64,000 bases of DNA from assembly GCF_900106755.1 (NCBI RefSeq), contig NZ_FNNN01000006.1, forward strand, positions 186,001-250,000. The letters run 5' to 3'. Below are positions 34,710 to 42,976 of the stretch, in pieces. Under the pieces are notes generated by a model. The model made no database searches, was not told the origin of the DNA, and was given only the letters and a program-made list of their open reading frames with translations. The translations under genes were made by a program, and so were the position numbers. Position 1 is the first letter of the stretch; every line of letters starts with the position of its first letter. This DNA comes from Bacteroides faecis MAJ27. Its GTDB lineage: Bacteria; Bacteroidota; Bacteroidia; Bacteroidales; Bacteroidaceae.

Positions 34710-35276
34710 ATGAAAATATCTTTTTCCAAACAGACGAAAGAAAGGGCCTTCAAGCAGCTTTATGAGGAGTATTACGCCCCTTTCTGTCTGTATGCAAAAA
34801 GATTTGTAGATGATAAGGAAACCCGCGAAGACATCGTTTCGGATGTATTTACCTCTTTATGGGACAAGCTGGATACAGACTCTTTCGATTTGCAATCAGA
34901 GACAGCCTTGGGATATATAAAGATGTGTGTAAAAAACAGTTGCCTGAACTTTCTGAAACATCAGGAGTATGAATGGAGTTATGCCGAAACAATCCAGAAG
35001 AAAGCTCCTCTCTATGAAACAGAATCAGATAGTGTATATACACTCGATGAGTTATACAGAATGCTATACGATACTTTGAACAAACTCCCGGAAAACTATC
35101 GCACAGTTTTTCACAAAAGTTTCTTCGAAGGTAAAACACATGCAGAGATTGCAGAAGAAATGAACCTCAGTGTAAAATCCATCAACCGGTACAAACAAAA
35201 GACTATGGAACTTTTACGAAATGAATTGAAAGATTATCTACCTTTACTCTTATTCTTCCTTTCCCCCGAGATGTAA
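34710..35276 (+). CDS. ECF-type sigma-70 factor (PUL2), divergent from fecR
   Basis: 188 aa from the ATG at 34710. Region 2: AFKQLYEEYYAPFCLYAKRFV and REDIVSDVFTSLWDKL. Region 4: LPENYRTVFHKSFFEGKTHAEIAEEMNLSVKSINRYKQKTMELL, a clear helix-turn-helix. It probably drives fecR/susCD of PUL2. Unlike in PUL1, it faces away from fecR. Its last 27 bp overlap the 3' end of menE, which is read from the other strand. Confidence 0.93.
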   Translation: MKISFSKQTKERAFKQLYEEYYAPFCLYAKRFVDDKETREDIVSDVFTSLWDKLDTDSFDLQSETALGYIKMCVKNSCLNFLKHQEYEWSYAETIQKKAPLYETESDSVYTLDELYRMLYDTLNKLPENYRTVFHKSFFEGKTHAEIAEEMNLSVKSINRYKQKTMELLRNELKDYLPLLLFFLSPEM

Positions 35277-36353
35277 GTTCTGTGCCAAAATGCGGCACTC
35301 TGCACGATTAATCTTACCATTTTCCGTCCGAGGGATATGATTAACCATTCGGATATATTTGGGGCGATAATACGGTTCCAACACAGCCTGTATCCTGCCT
35401 TCTATCGCTGTCAAATGCAACCGTCCTTCTATTAATAAAGTTACAGCCTGTCCCAAACGCCGGTCCGGAACCGAAGTGATGACAAAGGGTACATCAATCA
35501 ATGACTGGAGTCGTTTCTCCATTTCTTCTGCTTGAATTTTAATTCCTCCACTGTTGATCACATTATCTTTCCGTCCTAAAATCATAAAACTTCCATCGGA
35601 ATAGATACGTGCCATATCATTTGTCTGCAAAACCTCATCACAAACAAGAGGTGCTTCAATGACCAACGTGTTTTCAGAAGACAGAGATAACCTGACGGAA
35701 GAAAAAGGATAATAGTGTTCTGAAGCTGATGCTCCGTTCAACCGGCGAAGGGCTATATGAGATAATGTCTCAGTCATGCCATAAGTAGAATAAACTGCTC
35801 CCGGAAGTCTTTTGATTTCTGCTTCTAAAGCACTGTCAACTGCTCCGCCACCAATAATCAGAATATCCGTTTGCTGTAACCGTTCTTTTTCTACAGAAAC
35901 TTGAAGCGTATTATAAACTTGTAAAGGGACCATGGCTGCAAACTTCAATGATTCGTTGATATCCGCCAATGGATGACCGGTAGCAGGACGGACAAATAAA
36001 TTCAGACCTGCAATCAAAGACCGCACCACTACCATCATTGCTCCTATATAACGAAGATTCATACACAGCAGCGCTTTATCTCCCGGTTGCAAATTTAAAA
36101 ATTCGCAGGTAAGACGTGCACTCTGCATCATCTGCTCCTTACGAACGGTTAATTCTTTAGGCGTACCAGTGGAACCGGAGGTATGAACCTTCATAAAGGG
36201 TGAATCATTAAACCACTCACGAAGAAAAAGGAACAAATCTCGTATGGCAGAAGGATATGCATTTTCGCCCTCTGCCAGAAGTCTGCTTATATCATCGGGA
36301 GTATATTCTCTTCCCTCTAACAGTAAACGTTGTTTTTGCCGGTCAAATATCAT
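35250..36353 (-). CDS. menE: MenE, o-succinylbenzoate-CoA ligase
   Basis: Activates o-succinylbenzoate with ATP and CoA in menaquinone synthesis. It is a compact member of the acyl-adenylate family (367 aa). P-loop HTSGSTGTPKE at 57-67, YGMTE at 191-195, SDGSFMILGRKDNVINSGG as hinge, and the catalytic-lysine region ENGKINR near the end. It follows menC by 12 bp and is the last gene of the men operon. Its stop overlaps the convergent sigma gene. Confidence 0.93.
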   Translation of the reverse strand: MIFDRQKQRLLLEGREYTPDDISRLLAEGENAYPSAIRDLFLFLREWFNDSPFMKVHTSGSTGTPKELTVRKEQMMQSARLTCEFLNLQPGDKALLCMNLRYIGAMMVVVRSLIAGLNLFVRPATGHPLADINESLKFAAMVPLQVYNTLQVSVEKERLQQTDILIIGGGAVDSALEAEIKRLPGAVYSTYGMTETLSHIALRRLNGASASEHYYPFSSVRLSLSSENTLVIEAPLVCDEVLQTNDMARIYSDGSFMILGRKDNVINSGGIKIQAEEMEKRLQSLIDVPFVITSVPDRRLGQAVTLLIEGRLHLTAIEGRIQAVLEPYYRPKYIRMVNHIPRTENGKINRAECRILAQNLHLGGKEE

Positions 36354-36365
36354 TGTCGGGAGTCG

Positions 36366-37391
36366 TCATTTACAAAACCACAAACAGTCTTTTCTTATTT
36401 CAAGGGACATGTCTACATTGTCAGTAAAAAGCATTCCTGTTCCCAATCCTTGTGGAAGCGGATTGTTAAAAGTTGCGCACCATTGTGCGATGGCATTCAG
36501 ACCTATATTCGACTCTAAAGCAGAGGTTATCCACCAGCCTATATTTCGCTTTTCTGCCTCTGCAATCCATTCTTCTCCCCCTGTAAACCCACCATGAAGG
36601 GAAGGTTTGAGAATAATGTACTGCGGACGGATGGCTGAAAGAAGTCTTTGTTTTCCTTCCAAGGTATTACAGCCTATCAACTCCTCGTCCAATGCGATCG
36701 GTAACGGGGATTCTGAAGTCAGACGTGCCATTTCTTCCCATTGACCGGCGCGGATCGGTTGTTCAATAGAATGTATGTCAAGTTCGGAAAGACGTTTCAG
36801 CTTTTCCATTGCATCAACCGGAGAAAAAGCACCATTGGCATCTACACGTAACTCAACTTCTCCAGCTGAAAAATGGGCACGTATATGACGGAGCAAAGCC
36901 AACTCTTCTTCAAAGTTAATAGCTCCTATTTTTAGCTTGATACAGCGAAATCCCCCTTTCATTTTTGCTTCAATCTGGACAAGCATTTTATCAAAATCTC
37001 CCATCCAAATAAGTCCGTTTATAGGAATACCTGCCTCTCCACGTGAGAAAGCTGTATTCCATAAAGCCCAAGTACCTTCAAAAAAGTGCCGGATAGCAGT
37101 CTCCAGTCCAAAAAGAATAGAAGGGTAATCACGTAAAGCCTCTCCATCCAACTTTCCTCCTTGTTCTTCTACCCATCGGCATACGTCAGCCAGTCTTTTC
37201 CCGTAGTCCGGGAGATCGTCACAACTCAATTTGGGTAACGGAGCACATTCCCCCACTCCCACACGTCCGGGAAATTCTGGCGAAGTAAAATGAACATACC
37301 AGACTTTCCGCGTAGTATATACGCCTCGCGAGGTTCCTGCAGGTTGCTTGAAATGAAGCAACCGAGGAACAATTTCTATCTTACAATTCAT
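36366..37391 (-). CDS. menC: MenC, o-succinylbenzoate synthase
   Basis: Dehydrates SHCHC to o-succinylbenzoate. Enolase-superfamily barrel with all expected acid/base and metal residues: the KxK of CIKLKIG, Asp of RVDANGAF, Glu of SIEQPI, Asp of ALDEEL, and Lys of IILKPSL. ATG at 37391 (MNCKIEIV) is preferred to a TTG two codons upstream. A 202-bp structured gap separates it from menB in the same direction. Confidence 0.93.
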   Translation of the reverse strand: MNCKIEIVPRLLHFKQPAGTSRGVYTTRKVWYVHFTSPEFPGRVGVGECAPLPKLSCDDLPDYGKRLADVCRWVEEQGGKLDGEALRDYPSILFGLETAIRHFFEGTWALWNTAFSRGEAGIPINGLIWMGDFDKMLVQIEAKMKGGFRCIKLKIGAINFEEELALLRHIRAHFSAGEVELRVDANGAFSPVDAMEKLKRLSELDIHSIEQPIRAGQWEEMARLTSESPLPIALDEELIGCNTLEGKQRLLSAIRPQYIILKPSLHGGFTGGEEWIAEAEKRNIGWWITSALESNIGLNAIAQWCATFNNPLPQGLGTGMLFTDNVDMSLEIRKDCLWFCK

Positions 37392-37452
37392 TTTCAATAA
37401 AAAAGAATGCTATAAAAAATATGATTACTATCTCAGCAGAATAACTCCAAAC

Positions 37453-37541
37453 AATAAAAACATGTTTTCCCTTTTACAATTTATAAAGGGAAATTATTAA
37501 AACATAAAGAGAAATTCTCAAAAGATAACCATGTTTTTATT
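37453..37541. repeat. Nested inverted repeats between menB and menC
   Basis: A perfect 12-bp inverted repeat (AATAAAAACATG at 37453-37464; CATGTTTTTATT at 37530-37541) encloses a second perfect 9-bp hairpin (TTTCCCTTT 37466-37474; AAAGGGAAA 37485-37493) and a short GAGAA/TTCTC palindrome. It may be an operon-internal attenuator or processing site, or a small mobile-element remnant. Confidence 0.7.
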
Positions 37542-37593
37542 TAGCCCGGAAGCTGACCTCATACATCTTTTATAGCATAAATTGTTTTTTAAA

Positions 37594-38418
37594 TTAAGGG
37601 AACTTCGGATATTTCTTAAAGTTGGGTTTGCGTTTCTCCAAGAATGCATTCTTTCCTTCCTGAGCCTCATCTGTCAGATAGTAAAGCAATGTCGCATCTC
37701 CTGCCAGTTCCTGAATACCTGCCTGACCATCCAGTTCCGCATTCAGTCCGGCCTTAATCATACGCAAAGCCAACGGACTGAGCAGCATCATTTCTTCCGC
37801 CCATTGCACATATTCATCTTCCAGTTGCTCCAATGGGACGACTTTATTCACCAATCCCATATCCAAAGCTTCCTGTGCATTGTACTTGCGGCAGAGGAAC
37901 CATATCTCGCGTGCCTTTTTCTGTCCTACCACACGCGCCAGATAAGACGCTCCAAATCCGGCATCAAAGCTACCCACGCGAGGGCCGGTCTGTCCGAAGA
38001 TTGCATTTTCCGAGGCAATGGACAAGTCGCATACCACATGAAGTACATGTCCGCCTCCGATAGCAAAGCCGTTGACAGCAGCAATTACCGGTTTAGGAAT
38101 ACTGCGGATTTGCTTCTGTACATCCAAAACACTCAGACGAGGAACACCGTCCTTGCCTATGTATCCGCCACGCCCTTTCACATTCTGGTCACCACCCGAA
38201 CAGAAAGCTTTGTCACCGGCACCTGTGATCACTATCACATCAATATCCGCTTCTTCCCGGCAAATACGCAGTGCATCACTCATCTCTGCCGTTGTAGTCG
38301 GAGTAAATGCATTTCGATAACGTTCACGGTTAATAGTAATACGGGCAATTCCATTATAGTAATCAAAGAGAATATCTTCGTATTCTCTGATGGTTGTCCA
38401 TTCTCTTTGTGTTGGCAT
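37594..38418 (-). CDS. menB: MenB, 1,4-dihydroxy-2-naphthoyl-CoA synthase
   Basis: Crotonase-fold enzyme that closes the naphthoquinone ring from o-succinylbenzoyl-CoA. Conserved stretches are visible: [43 protein letters not shown] and [21 protein letters not shown], the last typical of MenB rather than general enoyl-CoA hydratases. 274 aa, full length. It starts 3 bp after the menD stop, so the two are coupled. Confidence 0.96.
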   Translation of the reverse strand: MPTQREWTTIREYEDILFDYYNGIARITINRERYRNAFTPTTTAEMSDALRICREEADIDVIVITGAGDKAFCSGGDQNVKGRGGYIGKDGVPRLSVLDVQKQIRSIPKPVIAAVNGFAIGGGHVLHVVCDLSIASENAIFGQTGPRVGSFDAGFGASYLARVVGQKKAREIWFLCRKYNAQEALDMGLVNKVVPLEQLEDEYVQWAEEMMLLSPLALRMIKAGLNAELDGQAGIQELAGDATLLYYLTDEAQEGKNAFLEKRKPNFKKYPKFP

Positions 38419-38421
38419 AAT

Positions 38422-40089
38422 CTATTTTTGTTTTAGTTGATGATAATAATCTTTCAAAATACGCGCATCTTTGTTCTTATTGGTGAATACTTCCATCAGA
38501 ACCGGTTGTTCCAAGGCCTCCGGTTGTGCGAAGGTCTTCATCGCTTCGGCGAGTTGTTCATCGTTCTCTACCCGTTGGTAAAGGAATCCGCGTTCTTCTG
38601 CCCATCCTTTGGCTGATGTTTTATGAACAGCTGTGATGTACTTATGCGAAGTACCCGACATATCCAGTCCGGGTAATGTATGGAATATCTCCCCCCCTCC
38701 GTTATTCAACAGAAGAATACGTAAATTGGGACGGACATTGATGTTCCACAAAGCATTCATATCATAGAAGAAGCTAAGATCGCCTATAGCTATAAAATTC
38801 AGTTTATCCGAACCTGCGGCATATCCTATTGCCGTAGACAATGATCCTTCGATACCGCTGGTACCCCGATTGCAGCACACTTCAATCGTAGAAGGCAGCG
38901 AATACAACTGGGCATAACGGATCACAGAACTGTTTGCCAGATGTAATGCACAGGATTCCGGCAATGCTTTTATCAATGCACCGATAGCCGACATCTCGGA
39001 ATATCCGAATTCCGGTTCGGGAATGGTCTTACAATAATTTTCCCATACACGAGGATATTCCGGCACACGGTTATCGAGCAAAGGAGCTATTTTCTCCAGA
39101 AACTCAAATGGGTCCATTTCGATGACGGTAGTCAGAGAACCATAAAGATCAATCACTTCTCCATCAGCAGATACATGCCAGTGTTCTTTAGGCGGATGTC
39201 GGCGAAGATATTTTTTCAATCGCTTGGAAACGACATGTCCACCATAGGTAATCAGCAACTCGGGAGTCATCTGATCGATCTTCTCTTCGGGCATTGCATA
39301 AAGCGCCGCATCGAAATTCTTTACCGGAATACCGGGCACTGTCTGATTACCAATGTGCTCCGTCAGCCAGGCGAAGTGTTTATACAATAATTTGGTATGC
39401 CGCTTCTCAAACAAGTAAATCAGATTCATCTGACCGACAATCATCATCCGCTTCTGATACCTGTTCAGCCGTTCGATCAGATCATTATAATCCCGGTCGT
39501 ATACATTCAACCCCTGATAGCGCGTGATAACTCGTACTTCGGGCAGCGATTCCACCGTAAACTGGAATAAGGGTTCGGAAATAGGAATATTAATATGTAC
39601 CGGACCTTTTCCATGATGGTTCGTCTCCAGCAGAGCTTCATTTACCAGGCGGTTGCAGTACCATTCATCTTCTTCTGTCTGAATCTCCGGCAGGTTTACC
39701 GACTTCTTGACCAATGTCTGAAAAACACCGGGTTGTGGCAAAGTCTGTCCGGCCATCTGTCCGATCCAGGCAGCAGGACGATCGGCAGAGATAACGACTA
39801 GAGGAATATTCTGATAGTACGCTTCTGCCACAGCAGGATGAAGATTGAGCAACGCCGTACCGGAAGTACAACAAATGGCAGCAGGATGCCCGCCATGCAG
39901 TGCAAGACCCATTGCAAAATAACCGGCACTCCGTTCATCCGTCATAGCATAACAAGTAAAACCCGGATGAGTAGACAATGTATGCACAAGAGGTGCATTA
40001 CGGCTACCGGGGCACAACACTACTTTCGTAATTCCATGCGCCTCAAGCAGTGCAACTAGTTGAAGTATATTTTTCTTATCCGAATACAT
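38422..40089 (-). CDS. menD: MenD, SEPHCHC synthase
   Basis: Thiamine-diphosphate enzyme that joins isochorismate with 2-oxoglutarate-derived succinic semialdehyde. The cofactor-activating Glu52 lies in [13 protein letters not shown], the diphosphate/metal loop is [10 protein letters not shown] (436-445), and [18 protein letters not shown] is strongly conserved. 555 aa, full length. It lies between menF (26 bp) and menB (3 bp). Confidence 0.96.
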   Translation of the reverse strand: MYSDKKNILQLVALLEAHGITKVVLCPGSRNAPLVHTLSTHPGFTCYAMTDERSAGYFAMGLALHGGHPAAICCTSGTALLNLHPAVAEAYYQNIPLVVISADRPAAWIGQMAGQTLPQPGVFQTLVKKSVNLPEIQTEEDEWYCNRLVNEALLETNHHGKGPVHINIPISEPLFQFTVESLPEVRVITRYQGLNVYDRDYNDLIERLNRYQKRMMIVGQMNLIYLFEKRHTKLLYKHFAWLTEHIGNQTVPGIPVKNFDAALYAMPEEKIDQMTPELLITYGGHVVSKRLKKYLRRHPPKEHWHVSADGEVIDLYGSLTTVIEMDPFEFLEKIAPLLDNRVPEYPRVWENYCKTIPEPEFGYSEMSAIGALIKALPESCALHLANSSVIRYAQLYSLPSTIEVCCNRGTSGIEGSLSTAIGYAAGSDKLNFIAIGDLSFFYDMNALWNINVRPNLRILLLNNGGGEIFHTLPGLDMSGTSHKYITAVHKTSAKGWAEERGFLYQRVENDEQLAEAMKTFAQPEALEQPVLMEVFTNKNKDARILKDYYHQLKQK

Positions 40090-40115
40090 ATTGATAGTGA
40101 TTAGCTTGTTAGTGA

Positions 40116-41228
40116 TTAATCATTATGGGGGGCAGACACAAGAATACGCCTCATCGTCTGCAATTTTTTTTCCGTTTCCTGCCATTCATCATTCAACTCC
40201 GAAGAGGATAACAATCCGCCACCCGCATAAAGTGTCAGCTGTTCGTCTTCAATGTGCATGCAGCGCAGATTCACATATAAATCAGTCCGTCCTTCCGGAT
40301 CGAGCCAGCCTATAAAACCGGAATAGTACTTGCGGTCATATCCTTCATTTTCCAGAATAAACCGATAAGCCTCCTCTTTAGGCAGTCCGCATACGGCAGG
40401 AGTCGGATGAAGAACTTTCAGAAGATCGCCCAGATTTCTATTATCTTTCAATGAGAAATGAAAATCGGTTTTCAGATGCGACAAAGCACCGGCATAAGCC
40501 GGATAAGGTCCCTTCTCTGTAGAATGAATACCCAACGAGAGAAGCTGGCGACGAATATAAGATGCTACATAATCTTGCTCCTGACGGTTTTTATCATCCC
40601 ACTCTTGCGGCAGTTTACCATCCAGCAAAGGTTGGGTTCCTGCCAAGGCGACTGTGTTCCATTCATTTTTTTCGCCCGACAATATGATTTCAGGAGTACT
40701 TCCCAGCCAAATGCCAGTCTGAGGAGTGTAACACAGATAAATATAAGAATGAATATAGCGTTGACAGGCAGCACGAAAAACGGCTGAAGGGGAAAACTCC
40801 GGATGCTTTCCAATAGTAAGACTTCGGGAAAGCACCAGTTTATCAAAAGTAGCATCACGCAAGGCTTCGATAAATGTATGAAAACAGGTCGCATACTTCT
40901 CTGAACAAAGGGTTAAAAAAGATTCCTTCGGATAGGTTTGCAAGTTTAGTTCTTCCTCTTCATCCGTATCGGTTTCCACAGGCAGTGGCTGCCCTGTCTT
41001 ATCCGACTGTATCAATACAATCGGACATGACTTCTCTACACAGAACGGAGCAATCACAAATCCCCTTTGTCCGTTCAGTTCTTTCAAATCGTAAATCAAG
41101 CGGACGGCTCCGGTGTCTTCTGTCAACAGACGAGGAAATCTCTCCCCCGGAACACGATAAACAGCAAATGGCTGTTTCCGCTGAATGAGTGCATCAATAG
41201 TTGTCAAGTTCTTTTTTTCGTCGGTCAT
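40116..41228 (-). CDS. menF: MenF, isochorismate synthase
   Basis: Converts chorismate to isochorismate, the first step of menaquinone synthesis. Chorismate-binding fold with [61 protein letters not shown] and YSGFIGWLD. 370 aa. Its start overlaps the stop of the upstream HAD-hotdog gene by 4 bp (ATGA), showing translational coupling. Confidence 0.94.
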   Translation of the reverse strand: MTDEKKNLTTIDALIQRKQPFAVYRVPGERFPRLLTEDTGAVRLIYDLKELNGQRGFVIAPFCVEKSCPIVLIQSDKTGQPLPVETDTDEEEELNLQTYPKESFLTLCSEKYATCFHTFIEALRDATFDKLVLSRSLTIGKHPEFSPSAVFRAACQRYIHSYIYLCYTPQTGIWLGSTPEIILSGEKNEWNTVALAGTQPLLDGKLPQEWDDKNRQEQDYVASYIRRQLLSLGIHSTEKGPYPAYAGALSHLKTDFHFSLKDNRNLGDLLKVLHPTPAVCGLPKEEAYRFILENEGYDRKYYSGFIGWLDPEGRTDLYVNLRCMHIEDEQLTLYAGGGLLSSSELNDEWQETEKKLQTMRRILVSAPHND

Positions 41229-42457
41229 TTTTTTTTCATCACACTGTTGACTACTCGTATGGAGGACACCAGTTTATTGGTTGAAGTAAAAACGTCCACA
41301 TTCCACACATGGGAAGAACGTCCTTTGTGTACGATCGTCGCTACCGCCCGTACCGTATCACCCTCGTGTGCAGAAGAAATATGATTTCCGCTGACCTGCA
41401 TTCCTACCACGATTTCATCCGGCTGGCAGAGAATCATCGAGCCAAGTCCGGCAACTGTTTCTCCCAACGCAAGTGTAGCTCCTCCATGCAAAATGCCGAA
41501 AGGCTGACGGGTCCGGTGATCTACAGGCATCGTTGCCTCTACGCGGTCTTCATCGGCATATGTATATTGAATACCTAAATTACCCATCAACGCATGGCGT
41601 GCCTGCGCATTCAACTGATCCAACGGAATCTCCGCTGCACGAACTTCCGCTATAATTGCCTTCTCGACAGCTACAGCCACTCCGTCTTCCTCATTGGAAG
41701 CAGTCACATAGTCCGCACATACCTTTACAGAATCCTGAGAATGCCCCATGGCTACTCCCAATCCGGCCAGTTGAATCATGGTTACATCGCATACCCCATC
41801 ACCGATAGCTATGACTTCTTCACGCTTCACATCCAGTTGCTCCAATAAAGCACCCAGTGTATTGGCTTTATCAATCGCACATGGTACTACTTCCAGAAAA
41901 TAAGGTTCGGAACGGAAAACATCCAAAGCACCGTTCAACCGTCTCTTCCAATGTCCTTCCAGACTGACCAACGATTCTTCATCATCGCTGACCAGCATAC
42001 ACTTACAAGGAGCAAAGTCGATTGCCGCAGAAAACTCTTCTTCCTTTATCACTTTCAGGTTATTCAGCCGGGCCTCATTCCGGATATGTTCATTCTCCGG
42101 AGTATCTGTAATAATCGTATCATCATGATAAGTGAACAGTGCGAAATTATTCTTTCTTGCCTTCTTTTCCAGATAAGGCAACATTTCCGGATTAATCCGC
42201 CGTTCAAACAAAATTTCTCCGTTTTGCGCATTAATTATCTGACAACCATTATAAGAGAGAATAAAACCACCATAATTTCCAAGTTCAAGGGATTTGGCCA
42301 AAGGCATCAGACCGTAAGTAGGTCTGCCGGATGCCAGCACGATACGTACTCCCATCTGCTGAACCTTCAGCAAGGCAGCTAACGTACGTTTACTAATTTC
42401 TTTTGCATCATTGAGAAGCGTTCCGTCTACATCAAGAACTAATAATTTATACTTCAT
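41225..42457 (-). CDS. HAD (Cof-type) phosphatase fused to a hotdog thioesterase; candidate MenI (DHNA-CoA thioesterase)
   Basis: Residues 1-270 form a Cof-type HAD-IIB hydrolase (LVLDVDGTLL with D9/D11; ASGRP; GDGVCD near 219-224). Residues 283-405 form a PaaI/YdiI-like hotdog domain with QPFGILHGGATLALGE, where His324 and the likely catalytic Glu333 match hydrolases of dihydroxynaphthoyl-CoA. It is the first gene of the men operon and overlaps menF by 4 bp, so the hotdog half probably does the thioesterase step after MenB. The HAD substrate is unknown. Assignment to MenI is inference from domain and context. Confidence 0.85.
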   Translation of the reverse strand: MKYKLLVLDVDGTLLNDAKEISKRTLAALLKVQQMGVRIVLASGRPTYGLMPLAKSLELGNYGGFILSYNGCQIINAQNGEILFERRINPEMLPYLEKKARKNNFALFTYHDDTIITDTPENEHIRNEARLNNLKVIKEEEFSAAIDFAPCKCMLVSDDEESLVSLEGHWKRRLNGALDVFRSEPYFLEVVPCAIDKANTLGALLEQLDVKREEVIAIGDGVCDVTMIQLAGLGVAMGHSQDSVKVCADYVTASNEEDGVAVAVEKAIIAEVRAAEIPLDQLNAQARHALMGNLGIQYTYADEDRVEATMPVDHRTRQPFGILHGGATLALGETVAGLGSMILCQPDEIVVGMQVSGNHISSAHEGDTVRAVATIVHKGRSSHVWNVDVFTSTNKLVSSIRVVNSVMKKK

Positions 42458-42482
42458 GGATACACGATTTTGATTTAGATTA

Positions 42483-42490
42483 CAAAGGTA
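42483..42490 (-). promoter_or_regulatory. -7 box of the menaquinone operon
   Basis: TACCTTTG on the minus strand, 25 bp before the ATG at 42457. No clear -33 partner. Confidence 0.5.
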
Positions 42491-42541
42491 GGAAATTGAG
42501 TGAACGACTGAAAGCGGAAAGAGATAAAAATTACTTTAATT

Positions 42542-42904
42542 TCACTCTTTCAGATGTATTTCCAGATAATCACGAAGGATTCGGGCATGATTGTACACCG
42601 GTTCCTTGGACGCATAAAGCAAAGTCACCACCGGATGAGGTTTGATAAGAGTCAGAAAATCGGCAACAGCCTGAGAGGCTTCCAGTTCTTTTTGATACAT
42701 CACAACAAAGTCATTCCAGTGTCCCGGAATATCCTCATGAAACCAATTGCGCAATGCAGCGGAAGGCGTTATATCTTTTGCCCAGTAGTCGTACTTCAAC
42801 CATTCTTTTTTAATTCCGCGCGGCCATAGCTTATCTACCAGCACCCGATATCCATCTGTCTCTGAAAAGTCTTCGTACACTCGCTTTATCCTAACTTGCA
42901 CCAT
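42542..42904 (-). CDS. DUF488 (YeaO-like) protein
   Basis: A 120-aa cytoplasmic protein with the family core RVLVDKLWPRGIKKEWLKYDYWAKDITPS and LLYASKEPVYNHA. DUF488 proteins are widespread and poorly characterised. The ATG at 42904 falls in the 3' arm of a long hairpin (42903-42954), which would hide its start in the mRNA. Confidence 0.88.
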   Translation of the reverse strand: MVQVRIKRVYEDFSETDGYRVLVDKLWPRGIKKEWLKYDYWAKDITPSAALRNWFHEDIPGHWNDFVVMYQKELEASQAVADFLTLIKPHPVVTLLYASKEPVYNHARILRDYLEIHLKE

Positions 42905-42954
42905 TTCCGTTTATATTTAAGTTTATTGTTAGAATAAACCGGGAAAACGGAAAT
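42903..42954 (-). promoter_or_regulatory. Hairpin that includes the DUF488 start codon
   Basis: In the minus-strand transcript ATTTCCGTTT (42954-42945) pairs perfectly with AAACGGAAAT (42912-42903), with a GTTTATT/AATAAAC stem inside. The 3' arm contains the GGAA and most of the AUG. It may control translation, or may end the upstream TPR-AraC transcript. Confidence 0.55.
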
Positions 42955-42976
42955 TTGTTTAACGAAAAAGCCAAAA

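Noticed and set aside
37582-38436. Plus-strand ORF of 284 codons opposite menB
   Set aside because: It covers menB almost exactly in antisense. The menB protein is highly conserved and the antisense product resembles nothing known.
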